Of a DNA stretch of 64,000 nucleotides, positions 1-7,616 are shown in pieces. Within the stretch, counting starts at the first letter, position 1. Each line of letters begins with the position of its first letter. Origin of the DNA: Lachnospiraceae bacterium (GTDB lineage: Bacteria > Bacillota > Clostridia > Lachnospirales > Lachnospiraceae). The stretch is from the NCBI GenBank assembly GCA_017427685.1, contig JAFRSH010000024.1, positions 20,879 to 84,878 on the forward strand, in the 5' to 3' direction. Below the pieces are notes generated by a model. It was given only the letters and a program-made list of their open reading frames with translations. It did not search any database and had not been told where the DNA came from. Position numbers and translations under genes: made by a program.

Positions 1-2202
1 GAAATCGATGTTAAAACTTCCCGTATGTACCCTCTGGAAGGAGATGTCTCCTGGAATGTTGGAACCGGAACAGATTATGTGACGATGGTAAGTCTGACTG
101 GTACACAGACAAACAGTAAGGTCGTTACAACTCTGATCAGTGACGGTTCGGATACGGTCAGCGTCGATGATCAGTATTGGTGCTTCTCTACCAACGGAAC
201 CAATGATTTCATGACCACGTATTACTACGGAAAGAGACTCGCAATTCCTTCGTTTACAGCGACAAAAACCGGAGCTGTGCTCGGAGTATTGGCTAATTAT
301 GTACTGCGTTCCGGTAGTGATGTTACGAACTCGGAGCTCGCGTATAATGAGGCTGCTACAGGGTCGATAGCGAGAGAATTACCCGGATCGGCGTCGGCTT
401 CGTCTTTACCTTTTTATGATACTACGTTTAAGAAGATCGGTTATTATAACCTTAATTACGAAGTCTGTGCGAGTGAGTACACCGTATTTGAGCTTGGTGA
501 CAGTTCTGTTACCTACCAGATAGGCGATAAAGCAACTTACATCAACGAAAGGGATATCGCGACCAAACGACAGATTAAGACATTCTTTGTCGATAAAGAA
601 GAGTCCGGACAGAAAACATACTATAAGTACAAGATCCCGTTTGATCTGTACAATGATTATGCTACAGGAAACGACTTGCATGAAAACATTGACTTTATCA
701 CCGCTGCTGCTCAGGGTATTACTCTCAGCAAGTCGGGATACAAGGTGATAGGTTTTAATGTCAGAACTTCACAGTCCGATTCCGGGCAGTCGATACTAAT
801 CGGTTCCGCGCAAACCCATTCTTATGGAAGAATCGGTTATGAAAACCTTTACAACGAAAATAGCTATTACTACATAACTATCGACAGAACTTATGATCCC
901 TCGCAGGTTACCGTGAGTCCTATATTTGCACCTCTTAAGCCTTTTGATGTTAAGCTGACACGTGCTGAAGGAACTGTTAACAAGAGAGATGGTGACCCGG
1001 ATAACTGGGCATGGGTAGGTTACGAGCTGGAGATCAGCGGTCCCGGACTGGTTGTGCCCGAAGGCGGAGCGCCTTTCGTAACATATATACAGACGAACGA
1101 TCTCAAGCCTTACCAGAGAGAGACAACGTATTATCCGGTAGATAATTCACAACAGGAATTACCGCTGTTTAATGGGATTAAATGGGATGTATCCGGACGT
1201 AAGTTCATGGTCGATGGTAACAGCTCGGCTGCGGTTACTTTGACAACCAGTGACGACAAATCTACCGCCACGCTGAAGCTTAAATTGAAGGATCTGTTTA
1301 ATGCAAACGGAAACTCATGGAAAGATGCAAATTCTCAAGGTTACGCTGGTGTGCACTATCTGGAATATCTGACGTATTTTAACAATAACGGAGATGTGGA
1401 GTTCAACACCTGCTTTAATAATGAGCAGATGACAGACGGATGGTGTGCCGTTAATGTGACCGGTGTCGAGTCGGGCTATAAGCCGTATAAGAATTACAAA
1501 GCAGATATCCTTGCCAATAGTGAGAAGTTTACAGCTATTGACAATAAAAGTGCGGGCAGTAGTGATATTAACATCACTGCCGTGTTTAACGAAGCGAGGG
1601 ATACGTTTGCAACCGGACTCAGAGCCCTGCTGGCATTCGGCGGTTATGGTTCTGACAGCAATAAGGTTTTGTATGGTGCAAGACTCTATGATTATTACGG
1701 ATCATCAAGCAGATACAGTAATGATTCTGTAGGCAGGGTAACACTTGAGACGGATTCGTCAGGTGGAACTGCAGGACAGATTATTAACGGAAATGCGGGA
1801 CCCGGACACGGAATCCTGATCTACGAGACAATCAGTCGTCTGCTGGTACCGAAAGATTATCAAATGACGTTTGATGACTATAAGAATAATGTTTTGGGCT
1901 CGATTTCGGTTTATAATGTACAAAACCACAAGATCGTAAATGGTCAGATAGCCCACAGGGAGAACGGACAAAACCCTGTACCTACTGCGCTGAGCACATG
2001 GGGAGAGCAAGCAAATCAGACTATGGGCCTCTACATGAATATAGAAACAGAGCCGGTTACGGTCGGAAACGGAAGTGTCAATATCAGTCAGCTGCCCGGC
2101 GGTTGGACTTTGATAACTATCGAGGGAGGAACTTATTATATCAATTTTGCCTCGTACGGAAATGCAGTGACGTTGTGCACATATTATGAATCACTGAGCT
2201 GA
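1..2202 (+). CDS. Giant surface protein, C-terminal part (5' end outside window)
   Basis: The frame is open from the first base, so only the last ~733 residues are seen and the true start lies upstream. The visible part is rich in Tyr, Ser, Asn and Gly with few Cys, typical of a secreted beta-rich protein. It has no C-terminal LPXTG motif, membrane segment or SLH repeat. It is clearly related to the C-terminal half of the protein at 7617-12080. Shared blocks in the same order include TYYYGKRLAIPSF versus TYYFGKPLDIPAF, a PIFAPLKPFDVKLTR versus PIFVPNDGLAPFSVTLSR block, and VFNEARDTFATG versus VFSEEKDTLPTG. I infer a tandem duplication now split by the hydrogenase operon. Function is unknown; adhesion or cell-surface display is plausible but only inferred. 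A strong terminator follows the stop. Confidence 0.7.
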   Translation, partial: EIDVKTSRMYPLEGDVSWNVGTGTDYVTMVSLTGTQTNSKVVTTLISDGSDTVSVDDQYWCFSTNGTNDFMTTYYYGKRLAIPSFTATKTGAVLGVLANYVLRSGSDVTNSELAYNEAATGSIARELPGSASASSLPFYDTTFKKIGYYNLNYEVCASEYTVFELGDSSVTYQIGDKATYINERDIATKRQIKTFFVDKEESGQKTYYKYKIPFDLYNDYATGNDLHENIDFITAAAQGITLSKSGYKVIGFNVRTSQSDSGQSILIGSAQTHSYGRIGYENLYNENSYYYITIDRTYDPSQVTVSPIFAPLKPFDVKLTRAEGTVNKRDGDPDNWAWVGYELEISGPGLVVPEGGAPFVTYIQTNDLKPYQRETTYYPVDNSQQELPLFNGIKWDVSGRKFMVDGNSSAAVTLTTSDDKSTATLKLKLKDLFNANGNSWKDANSQGYAGVHYLEYLTYFNNNGDVEFNTCFNNEQMTDGWCAVNVTGVESGYKPYKNYKADILANSEKFTAIDNKSAGSSDINITAVFNEARDTFATGLRALLAFGGYGSDSNKVLYGARLYDYYGSSSRYSNDSVGRVTLETDSSGGTAGQIINGNAGPGHGILIYETISRLLVPKDYQMTFDDYKNNVLGSISVYNVQNHKIVNGQIAHRENGQNPVPTALSTWGEQANQTMGLYMNIETEPVTVGNGSVNISQLPGGWTLITIEGGTYYINFASYGNAVTLCTYYESLS

Positions 2203-2216
2203 TAACAAAAACCAAG

Positions 2217-2257
2217 AATGGTCCCCGTCCCCCGGGGACCATTCCTTTATTTTTTAT
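2217..2257 (+). terminator. Intrinsic terminator after the surface protein gene
   Basis: A 10-bp perfect stem (AATGGTCCCC at 2217-2226 with GGGGACCATT at 2234-2243) is followed by a T-rich tract. It separates the surface protein gene from the hydrogenase promoter just downstream. Confidence 0.9.
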
Positions 2258-2285
2258 TGATTTCTGAAATCTCCCGTGCTATACT
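2257..2285 (+). promoter_or_regulatory. Sigma-A-type promoter of the hydrogenase operon
   Basis: A -35 box TTGATT (2257-2262), a 17-bp spacer and a -10 box TATACT (2280-2285) with an upstream TG (extended -10). The predicted leader to the first start codon is ~155 nt. I saw no clear Rex palindrome or known riboswitch in it. Confidence 0.7.
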
Positions 2286-2447
2286 GACTATAACTGTGGA
2301 TTCTCATCTAAATCTACCCTTATGCCCTCATCACGCCTGAGGGAGAATGCCTGTTGTGCGTGCGTTTTTGTGCGCTTATGACAGATACGGTGCGGCCGTA
2401 ACAAGAAGAGAATCAGTTTGATGATTTTATCACAAGGAGGTTTGACA

Positions 2448-2939
2448 ATGGGTTCAAAGAAGAAAATCCCGTTTAACGGCACAGCCGACCAGGAGGCCGC
2501 TCTCCGCAGAGTCGTAGCTGAGCTGAAGAACGAAAAAGGCGCGCTCATGCCGATTCTTCAAAAAGCACAGGACATCTACGGTTATCTTCCTTACGAGGTT
2601 CAGAAGATCATCTCTGACGAGATGAACATCCCCGTTGAGAAGATTTACGGTGTCGTTACTTTCTACTCACAATTCTCACTTTATCCGAAAGGAAAGTACA
2701 AGATCTCGGTCTGCCTCGGAACGGCATGCTACGTTAAGGGTTCCGGTTCCGTTTTTGACAAGCTTGTTGAGAAGCTTGGTATCGAAGGTGGCGAGTGCAC
2801 AGCAGACGGAAAGTTCTCACTCGAGGCCTGCAGATGCGTCGGAGCTTGCGGACTTGCTCCCGTTATGACAATCAATGACGACGTTTACGGAAGGCTCACT
2901 CCCGATCAGATCGACGGGATACTTGCCAAATATAACTGA
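2448..2939 (+). CDS. hndA: NuoE-like [2Fe-2S] subunit of NAD-dependent [FeFe] hydrogenase
   Basis: 163 residues matching the NuoE/HndA/HydC family, a thioredoxin-fold [2Fe-2S] subunit that passes electrons between the NADH-oxidising subunit and the hydrogenase. The N-terminal helical part is followed by the signature YGVVTFYSQF. Four cysteine ligands are in the usual pattern: a CLGTAC pair, then CRCVGACG near the C-terminus. The start is placed at ATG 2448 because AAGGAGG (2434-2440) sits 7 nt upstream; an earlier TTG at 2418 lacks such a site. It is first in a tight five-gene operon and 2 nt from the next gene. It acts in the cytoplasm in a complex with the products at 3904 and 5741. Confidence 0.93.
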   Translation: MGSKKKIPFNGTADQEAALRRVVAELKNEKGALMPILQKAQDIYGYLPYEVQKIISDEMNIPVEKIYGVVTFYSQFSLYPKGKYKISVCLGTACYVKGSGSVFDKLVEKLGIEGGECTADGKFSLEACRCVGACGLAPVMTINDDVYGRLTPDQIDGILAKYN

Positions 2940-2941
2940 CT

Positions 2942-3499
2942 ATGATGCCTGAGATCTCCCTCAATATCCTTGATGTCACAATGAACTCCGTGAAGGCGGG
3001 CGCCCGGCTTGTGGGCATAAGCGTTATCGCTGACACGGGAGCCGACACGCTTACTGTCATCATCGATGATGACGGATGCGGGATGAACGAGGAACAGGTT
3101 AAGAAGGTCACAGATCCGTTCTACACTACCAGAGACACGAGAAAAGTCGGTCTCGGGGTGCCGTTCTTTAAGATGGCGGCGCTTCAGAGCGGCGGAAGTT
3201 TCGACATTCAGTCGGAGCCCGGCGTTGGGACGAAGGTGACTGCAGTGTTCGGTCTTTCGAACATCGACAGGATGCCGCTGGGGGATATGGCGGAGACGAT
3301 CCACATGATCGTCACCATGAACGAAGGAACGGATTTTGTGTACACTCACAAGGTCGATGACCGCGGTTTCGTGCTCGACACGAGACAGATGCGAGAGATA
3401 CTTGGGGGACTTTCGTTTAAAGAACCTGAGGTTTCATCATATATTAAGGAGTATCTTGAGGAAAACATCGCAGAGTCAGGAAACGGAACAGTAATTTAA
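2942..3499 (+). CDS. GHKL-fold ATP-binding protein in hydrogenase operon
   Basis: 185 residues with the ATP-binding (Bergerat) fold of histidine kinases. Visible boxes are an N-box-like helix (DVTMNSVKAGA), the G1 box (DDDGCGM), a G2-like GLGVPF, and a GVGTKV box. There is no dimerisation domain with phospho-accepting His and no sensor domain, so it is not a complete histidine kinase. Small kinase-like ATPases of this kind occur in clostridial hydrogenase operons between the NuoE-like and ferredoxin-like genes. Their role is not settled; regulation or maturation of the complex is an inference. The gene begins 2 nt after hndA and ends 12 nt before the next start, so co-translation is likely. 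Confidence 0.85.
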   Translation: MMPEISLNILDVTMNSVKAGARLVGISVIADTGADTLTVIIDDDGCGMNEEQVKKVTDPFYTTRDTRKVGLGVPFFKMAALQSGGSFDIQSEPGVGTKVTAVFGLSNIDRMPLGDMAETIHMIVTMNEGTDFVYTHKVDDRGFVLDTRQMREILGGLSFKEPEVSSYIKEYLEENIAESGNGTVI

Positions 3500-3511
3500 G
3501 GAGGAACCAAC

Positions 3512-3883
3512 ATGAAGTCTCTTGAAGAATTAAAAGCCATTAGAGAGAAGATGCAGGGCAGTGTAGCTTTCCGCAGCGAAGATACCAACCAGACCAGAGT
3601 TGTTGTCGGAATGGCAACCTGTGGTATCGCCAGCGGTGCTCGCCCCGTTCTCACAGCACTTTCGGACGCAGTCCAGAGTAAGGCTATCAAGGATGTTGCC
3701 GTTACACAGACAGGCTGCATCGGTCTTTGCCAGTACGAGCCCATCGTAGAAGTTTACGCTCCCGGCAAAGAGAAGGTTACATACGTTAAGATGACACCCG
3801 AGAAGGCGCTCGAAGTAGTTGATCGTCATCTCATTGGCGGTAATGTAGTTACCGAATACACAATTGGCGCACTTGCCAAATAA
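3512..3883 (+). CDS. hndB: Thioredoxin-like (2Fe-2S) ferredoxin, HndB-like
   Basis: 123 residues. The C-terminal ~90 residues form a thioredoxin-like [2Fe-2S] domain. Ligand cysteines are seen in GMATCGIASGA and TGCIGLCQ, followed by the usual EPIVEVY segment. It resembles HndB of NADP-reducing hydrogenases and the N-terminal domain of the next gene's product, so it probably adds a cluster to the electron path. AAGGAGG lies just upstream of ATG 3512. It sits in the operon between the ATPase and the NuoF-like gene, 20 nt from the latter. Confidence 0.9.
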   Translation: MKSLEELKAIREKMQGSVAFRSEDTNQTRVVVGMATCGIASGARPVLTALSDAVQSKAIKDVAVTQTGCIGLCQYEPIVEVYAPGKEKVTYVKMTPEKALEVVDRHLIGGNVVTEYTIGALAK

Positions 3884-3903
3884 TTACGAGAGAGAGGTAT
3901 CAT

Positions 3904-5718
3904 ATGTATCGTTCACATGTTTTGGTCTGCGGCGGAACAGGATGTACTTCCTCCGGAAGCCAGAAGATCCAGGAAAAGCTTAAAGAAGAGCTCGCTAAAA
4001 ACGGTCTGACCGAGGAAGTAGCTATCGTTCAGACAGGTTGCCACGGTTTGTGCGCACTTGGCCCCATCATGATCGTTTACCCCGATGCAACATTCTATTC
4101 GATGGTTAAGGAAGAGGATGTTCCCGAGATCGTAAGCGAGCATCTTTTGAAGGGTAGAGTTGTTGAGCGCCTTGTTTACAAAGAGGAAACAGCAGGCGAA
4201 GGCATCAAGTCCCTCAACGACACCACATTCTATAAGAAACAGCACCGTATCGCACTTCGTAACTGTGGTGTTATCAATCCCGAAAATATCGACGAGTATA
4301 TCGGCACACGCGGATATGAAGCACTCGGCAAGGTTCTCACAAGCATGAGCCAGGATGACGTTATCAAGTGCATCCTTGACTCCGGACTTAGAGGACGTGG
4401 CGGCGCCGGTTTCCCTACAGGAAGAAAGTGGCAGCTCGCTAAGGACCTCGTTCAGGACGGCGGACAGAAGTATGTTTGCTGTAACGCTGACGAGGGTGAC
4501 CCCGGTGCATTCATGGACCGTTCGGTACTCGAGGGCGATCCTCATGCAGTACTTGAGGCTATGGCTATCGCCGGCTACGCTATCGGCGCATCACAGGGCT
4601 ATATCTACGTTCGTGCAGAGTACCCTATCGCTGTAGAGCGTCTTAATATCGCTATCAAGCAGGCAAGAGAGTACGGACTCCTTGGCAAGAACATTTTCGG
4701 AACAGACTTCTGCTTCGATATCGAGCTCAGACTCGGTGCCGGCGCATTCGTTTGCGGCGAGGAGACAGCGCTTATGACTTCGATCGAAGGTAACCGCGGT
4801 GAGCCTCGTCCCCGTCCTCCGTTCCCTGCAGTTAAGGGTCTTTTCGAGAGACCTACAATCCTCAACAATGTTGAGACCTACGCAAACATCGCTCAGATCA
4901 TCCTTAACGGACCCGAGTGGTTTGCTTCCATGGGTACAGAGAAGTCCAAGGGTACCAAGGTATTCGCTCTCGGTGGCAAGATCAAGAACACAGGTCTTGT
5001 TGAGATCCCCATGGGTACAACACTTCGCGAGATCATCGAGGATATCGGTGGCGGTATCCCGAACGGCAAGAAGTTCAAGGCTGCTCAGACAGGTGGACCT
5101 TCAGGCGGATGTATCCCTGCAGAGCACCTCGACATCCCGATCGACTACGACAACCTCATCGCTATCGGTTCCATGATGGGGTCCGGCGGACTTATCGTTA
5201 TGGATGAGGACAACTGTATGGTCGACATCGCCAAGTTCTTCCTTGAGTTCACGGTTGATGAGTCCTGCGGTAAGTGTACACCTTGCCGTATCGGTACAAA
5301 GCGTCTCTACGAGATGCTCGACAAGATCACAAAGGGTCAGGCTACACTCGAAGACCTCGACAAGATGGAACAGCTTTGCTACTACATCAAAGAGAACGCT
5401 CTTTGCGGTCTCGGACAGACAGCTCCCAACCCTGTTCTTTCGACTCTTCGTTACTTCCGTAATGAATACATCGCACACGTTGTGGACAAGAAGTGTCCCG
5501 CAGGCGTTTGCAAGAGCCTTCTTTCATACGTTATCGACAGAGAGAAGTGTATCGGATGCGGCGCTTGTGCAAGACAGTGTCCCGCTAACGCTATCGTTAA
5601 GACAGACTATATCGGCGAAGGCAAGAAGCTTCCCGCTATGGAGATCCAGAAGGATAAGTGCTTAAAGTGCGGTGCTTGTATGGACAAGTGTAAGTTCGGC
5701 GCCATCTCAAAGAAGTGA
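3904..5718 (+). CDS. hndC: NuoF-like FMN/NADH-binding hydrogenase subunit
   Basis: 604 residues, the standard length for HndC/HydB. Domains in order: an N-terminal thioredoxin-like [2Fe-2S] domain (CGGTGCTSSG, then TGCHGLCALGP); the NuoF flavoprotein core with the glycine-rich NADH/FMN region (GLRGRGGAGFPTG, NADEGDPGAF); an SLBB-like part; the [4Fe-4S] motif CGKCTPCRIG; and a C-terminal ferredoxin domain with two CxxCxxCxxxC clusters (CIGCGACARQC, CLKCGACMDKC). It binds NAD(H) and FMN. In trimeric enzymes it couples NADH, and often ferredoxin, to H2 formation. Whether this one is electron-bifurcating cannot be decided from sequence. The 22-nt gap to hydA carries AGGAGG. Confidence 0.95.
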   Translation: MYRSHVLVCGGTGCTSSGSQKIQEKLKEELAKNGLTEEVAIVQTGCHGLCALGPIMIVYPDATFYSMVKEEDVPEIVSEHLLKGRVVERLVYKEETAGEGIKSLNDTTFYKKQHRIALRNCGVINPENIDEYIGTRGYEALGKVLTSMSQDDVIKCILDSGLRGRGGAGFPTGRKWQLAKDLVQDGGQKYVCCNADEGDPGAFMDRSVLEGDPHAVLEAMAIAGYAIGASQGYIYVRAEYPIAVERLNIAIKQAREYGLLGKNIFGTDFCFDIELRLGAGAFVCGEETALMTSIEGNRGEPRPRPPFPAVKGLFERPTILNNVETYANIAQIILNGPEWFASMGTEKSKGTKVFALGGKIKNTGLVEIPMGTTLREIIEDIGGGIPNGKKFKAAQTGGPSGGCIPAEHLDIPIDYDNLIAIGSMMGSGGLIVMDEDNCMVDIAKFFLEFTVDESCGKCTPCRIGTKRLYEMLDKITKGQATLEDLDKMEQLCYYIKENALCGLGQTAPNPVLSTLRYFRNEYIAHVVDKKCPAGVCKSLLSYVIDREKCIGCGACARQCPANAIVKTDYIGEGKKLPAMEIQKDKCLKCGACMDKCKFGAISKK

Positions 5719-5740
5719 CAGACAGGAGGACATTGACATT

Positions 5741-7489
5741 ATGGCAGACATTAATTTAAAGATAAATGGCATGGAATGTACGGCGCCTGCCGGCTCGACG
5801 ATCCTTCAGGCTGCCAAACTCAACAACATTGACATTCCTACTCTTTGCTACATGAAAGAGATCAATGAGATCGGCGCTTGCCGTATCTGTGTTGTTGAAG
5901 TTAAGGGCGCAAGATCGCTGGTTGCAGCGTGCGTATATCCCATTAACGAGGGCATGGAAGTTTGGACCAACAGCCCTAAGGTTCTTGAGTCAAGAAAGAA
6001 GACTCTTGAGCTCATCCTTTCGGATCACAACAAGAGCTGTCTCTCCTGCGTACGCAGCGGACAGTGCGAGCTTCAGACACTCTGCAAGCAGTACGGTGTT
6101 GATAACGAGCACGCTTATGACGGCATTATGAACGAGTCTGAGATTGATGAGTCAGCAGCTCATATGATCCGTGACAACAGCAAGTGTATCCTCTGCAGAC
6201 GCTGCGTTGCAGCCTGCGCTAAGACTCAGGGTATCGGCGTTATCGGTGCCAACGAGAGAGGATTTAAGACAAATATCGGTTCTGCATTCGAGGTTGGCCT
6301 CGCAGAGACATCATGCGTATGCTGTGGTCAGTGTATCGCTGTTTGTCCTACAGGCGCTCTCTACGAGAAGGACTTCGTTGATCAGGTTGTTAAGGATCTT
6401 AACGATCCCGAGAAGTACGTTGTTGTTCAGACAGCTCCCGCAGTTCGTGCAGGTCTCGGCGAGGAATTCGGTTACGAGATCGGAACAAACGTTGAGGGCA
6501 AGATGGCAGCAGCTCTTCGCCGCATCGGATTCGACAAGGTATTCGATACCAACTTCTCAGCCGACCTTACCATCATGGAGGAAGGCACAGAGTTCATCGA
6601 GAGAGTACAGAAGGGTGGCAAGCTTCCTATGATCACATCCTGCTCACCCGGATGGATCAAGTTCTGCGAGCACTACTATCCCGATATGATCGACAACCTC
6701 AGCTCCTGCAAGTCTCCTCAGCAGATGTTCGGTGCTGTTACAAAGACATACTTCGCAGAGAAGATGGGTCTCGATCCCAAGAAGATCGTTTGTGTCAGCA
6801 TCATGCCTTGTACAGCTAAGAAGTTCGAGGTTGGCCGTGCTGATCAGTCGGCAGCAGGCGTTCCCGACGTTGATTACTCACTTACAACCCGTGAGCTCGC
6901 TCGTCTTATCAAGCGCTACGGTATCGACTTCAAGAACCTTCCCAACGAAGGCTTCGACGATCCCCTCGGTGAGGGCTCGGGTGCAGCTGTTATCTTCGGT
7001 GCTACCGGTGGTGTTATGGAGGCAGCTCTCCGTACAGTTGTATTCAAGCTCACAGGCGAGAAGGACGGCAGCCCTATCGTATTCAACGAGGTTCGTGGCG
7101 TAGAAGGTATCAAGGAAGCTACATACGACGTTGCAGGTATTAAGGTTAATATCGCAGTTGCTTCGGGTCTTGCTAACGCACGCAAGGTTCTCGACATGGT
7201 TAAGTCCGGTGAGAAGAACTATCACTTCATCGAGATCATGGCATGTCCCGGCGGTTGCGTAAACGGTGGCGGACAGCCCAGAGTTCCCGCAAACATCCGC
7301 AACTTCAACGATATCCGTGCTCTTCGTGCACAGGCTCTTTACTCGATCGACGAAGCAAACACGATCCGCTTCTCGCACGAGAACGAGTCCGTTAAGAAGC
7401 TTTACGCTGAGTATCTTGAGGCTCCCGGAAGCCACAAGGCTCATGAGATCCTCCATACATCTTACGTTAAGAGGACCATCAACAAGTAA
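5741..7489 (+). CDS. hndD: [FeFe] hydrogenase catalytic subunit
   Basis: 582 residues, M3-type layout. An N-terminal plant-type [2Fe-2S] domain (ligands in TLCY, GACRIC, AACV) is followed by the His-Cys3 [4Fe-4S] motif (DHNKSCLSC, GQCELQTLC), a 2x[4Fe-4S] ferredoxin domain, then the H-cluster domain. H-cluster motifs: L1 TSCSPGW (~residue 299), L2 MPCTAKKFE (~355), L3 MACPGGCVNGGG (~500). L1 differs from the textbook TSCCPxW by a Ser at the fourth position. A small C-terminal Fe-hydrogenase SSU region ends the protein. ATG 5741 is chosen because of AGGAGG at 5725-5730; an upstream in-frame start would overlap the preceding gene. It produces or consumes H2 in the cytoplasm; HydEFG maturases are not in this window. 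Confidence 0.95.
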   Translation: MADINLKINGMECTAPAGSTILQAAKLNNIDIPTLCYMKEINEIGACRICVVEVKGARSLVAACVYPINEGMEVWTNSPKVLESRKKTLELILSDHNKSCLSCVRSGQCELQTLCKQYGVDNEHAYDGIMNESEIDESAAHMIRDNSKCILCRRCVAACAKTQGIGVIGANERGFKTNIGSAFEVGLAETSCVCCGQCIAVCPTGALYEKDFVDQVVKDLNDPEKYVVVQTAPAVRAGLGEEFGYEIGTNVEGKMAAALRRIGFDKVFDTNFSADLTIMEEGTEFIERVQKGGKLPMITSCSPGWIKFCEHYYPDMIDNLSSCKSPQQMFGAVTKTYFAEKMGLDPKKIVCVSIMPCTAKKFEVGRADQSAAGVPDVDYSLTTRELARLIKRYGIDFKNLPNEGFDDPLGEGSGAAVIFGATGGVMEAALRTVVFKLTGEKDGSPIVFNEVRGVEGIKEATYDVAGIKVNIAVASGLANARKVLDMVKSGEKNYHFIEIMACPGGCVNGGGQPRVPANIRNFNDIRALRAQALYSIDEANTIRFSHENESVKKLYAEYLEAPGSHKAHEILHTSYVKRTINK

Positions 7490-7511
7490 TCATACACTTC
7501 ATGTGATATCT

Positions 7512-7542
7512 AAAAGGAGCTCCGAGCGGGGCTCCTTTTTTT
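7512..7542 (+). terminator. Intrinsic terminator of the hydrogenase operon
   Basis: The stem AAAAGGAGC (7512-7520) pairs with GCTCCTTTT (7531-7539), and a run of T follows. It closes the operon 2448-7489. Confidence 0.88.
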
Positions 7543-7572
7543 GTGGTAATGCGTGCAGACTTGCGTTATAAT
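7541..7572 (+). promoter_or_regulatory. Probable promoter of giant surface protein gene
   Basis: A perfect -10 TATAAT lies at 7567-7572, 45 bp before the start codon. The only -35-like element, TTGTGG (7541-7546), overlaps the T-run of the terminator and gives a 20-bp spacer, so the -35 is uncertain. Confidence 0.5.
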
Positions 7573-7616
7573 ACGAATTGGTGGTTTTTATCGTTTGACT
7601 GTTAAGGAGAAGTACA

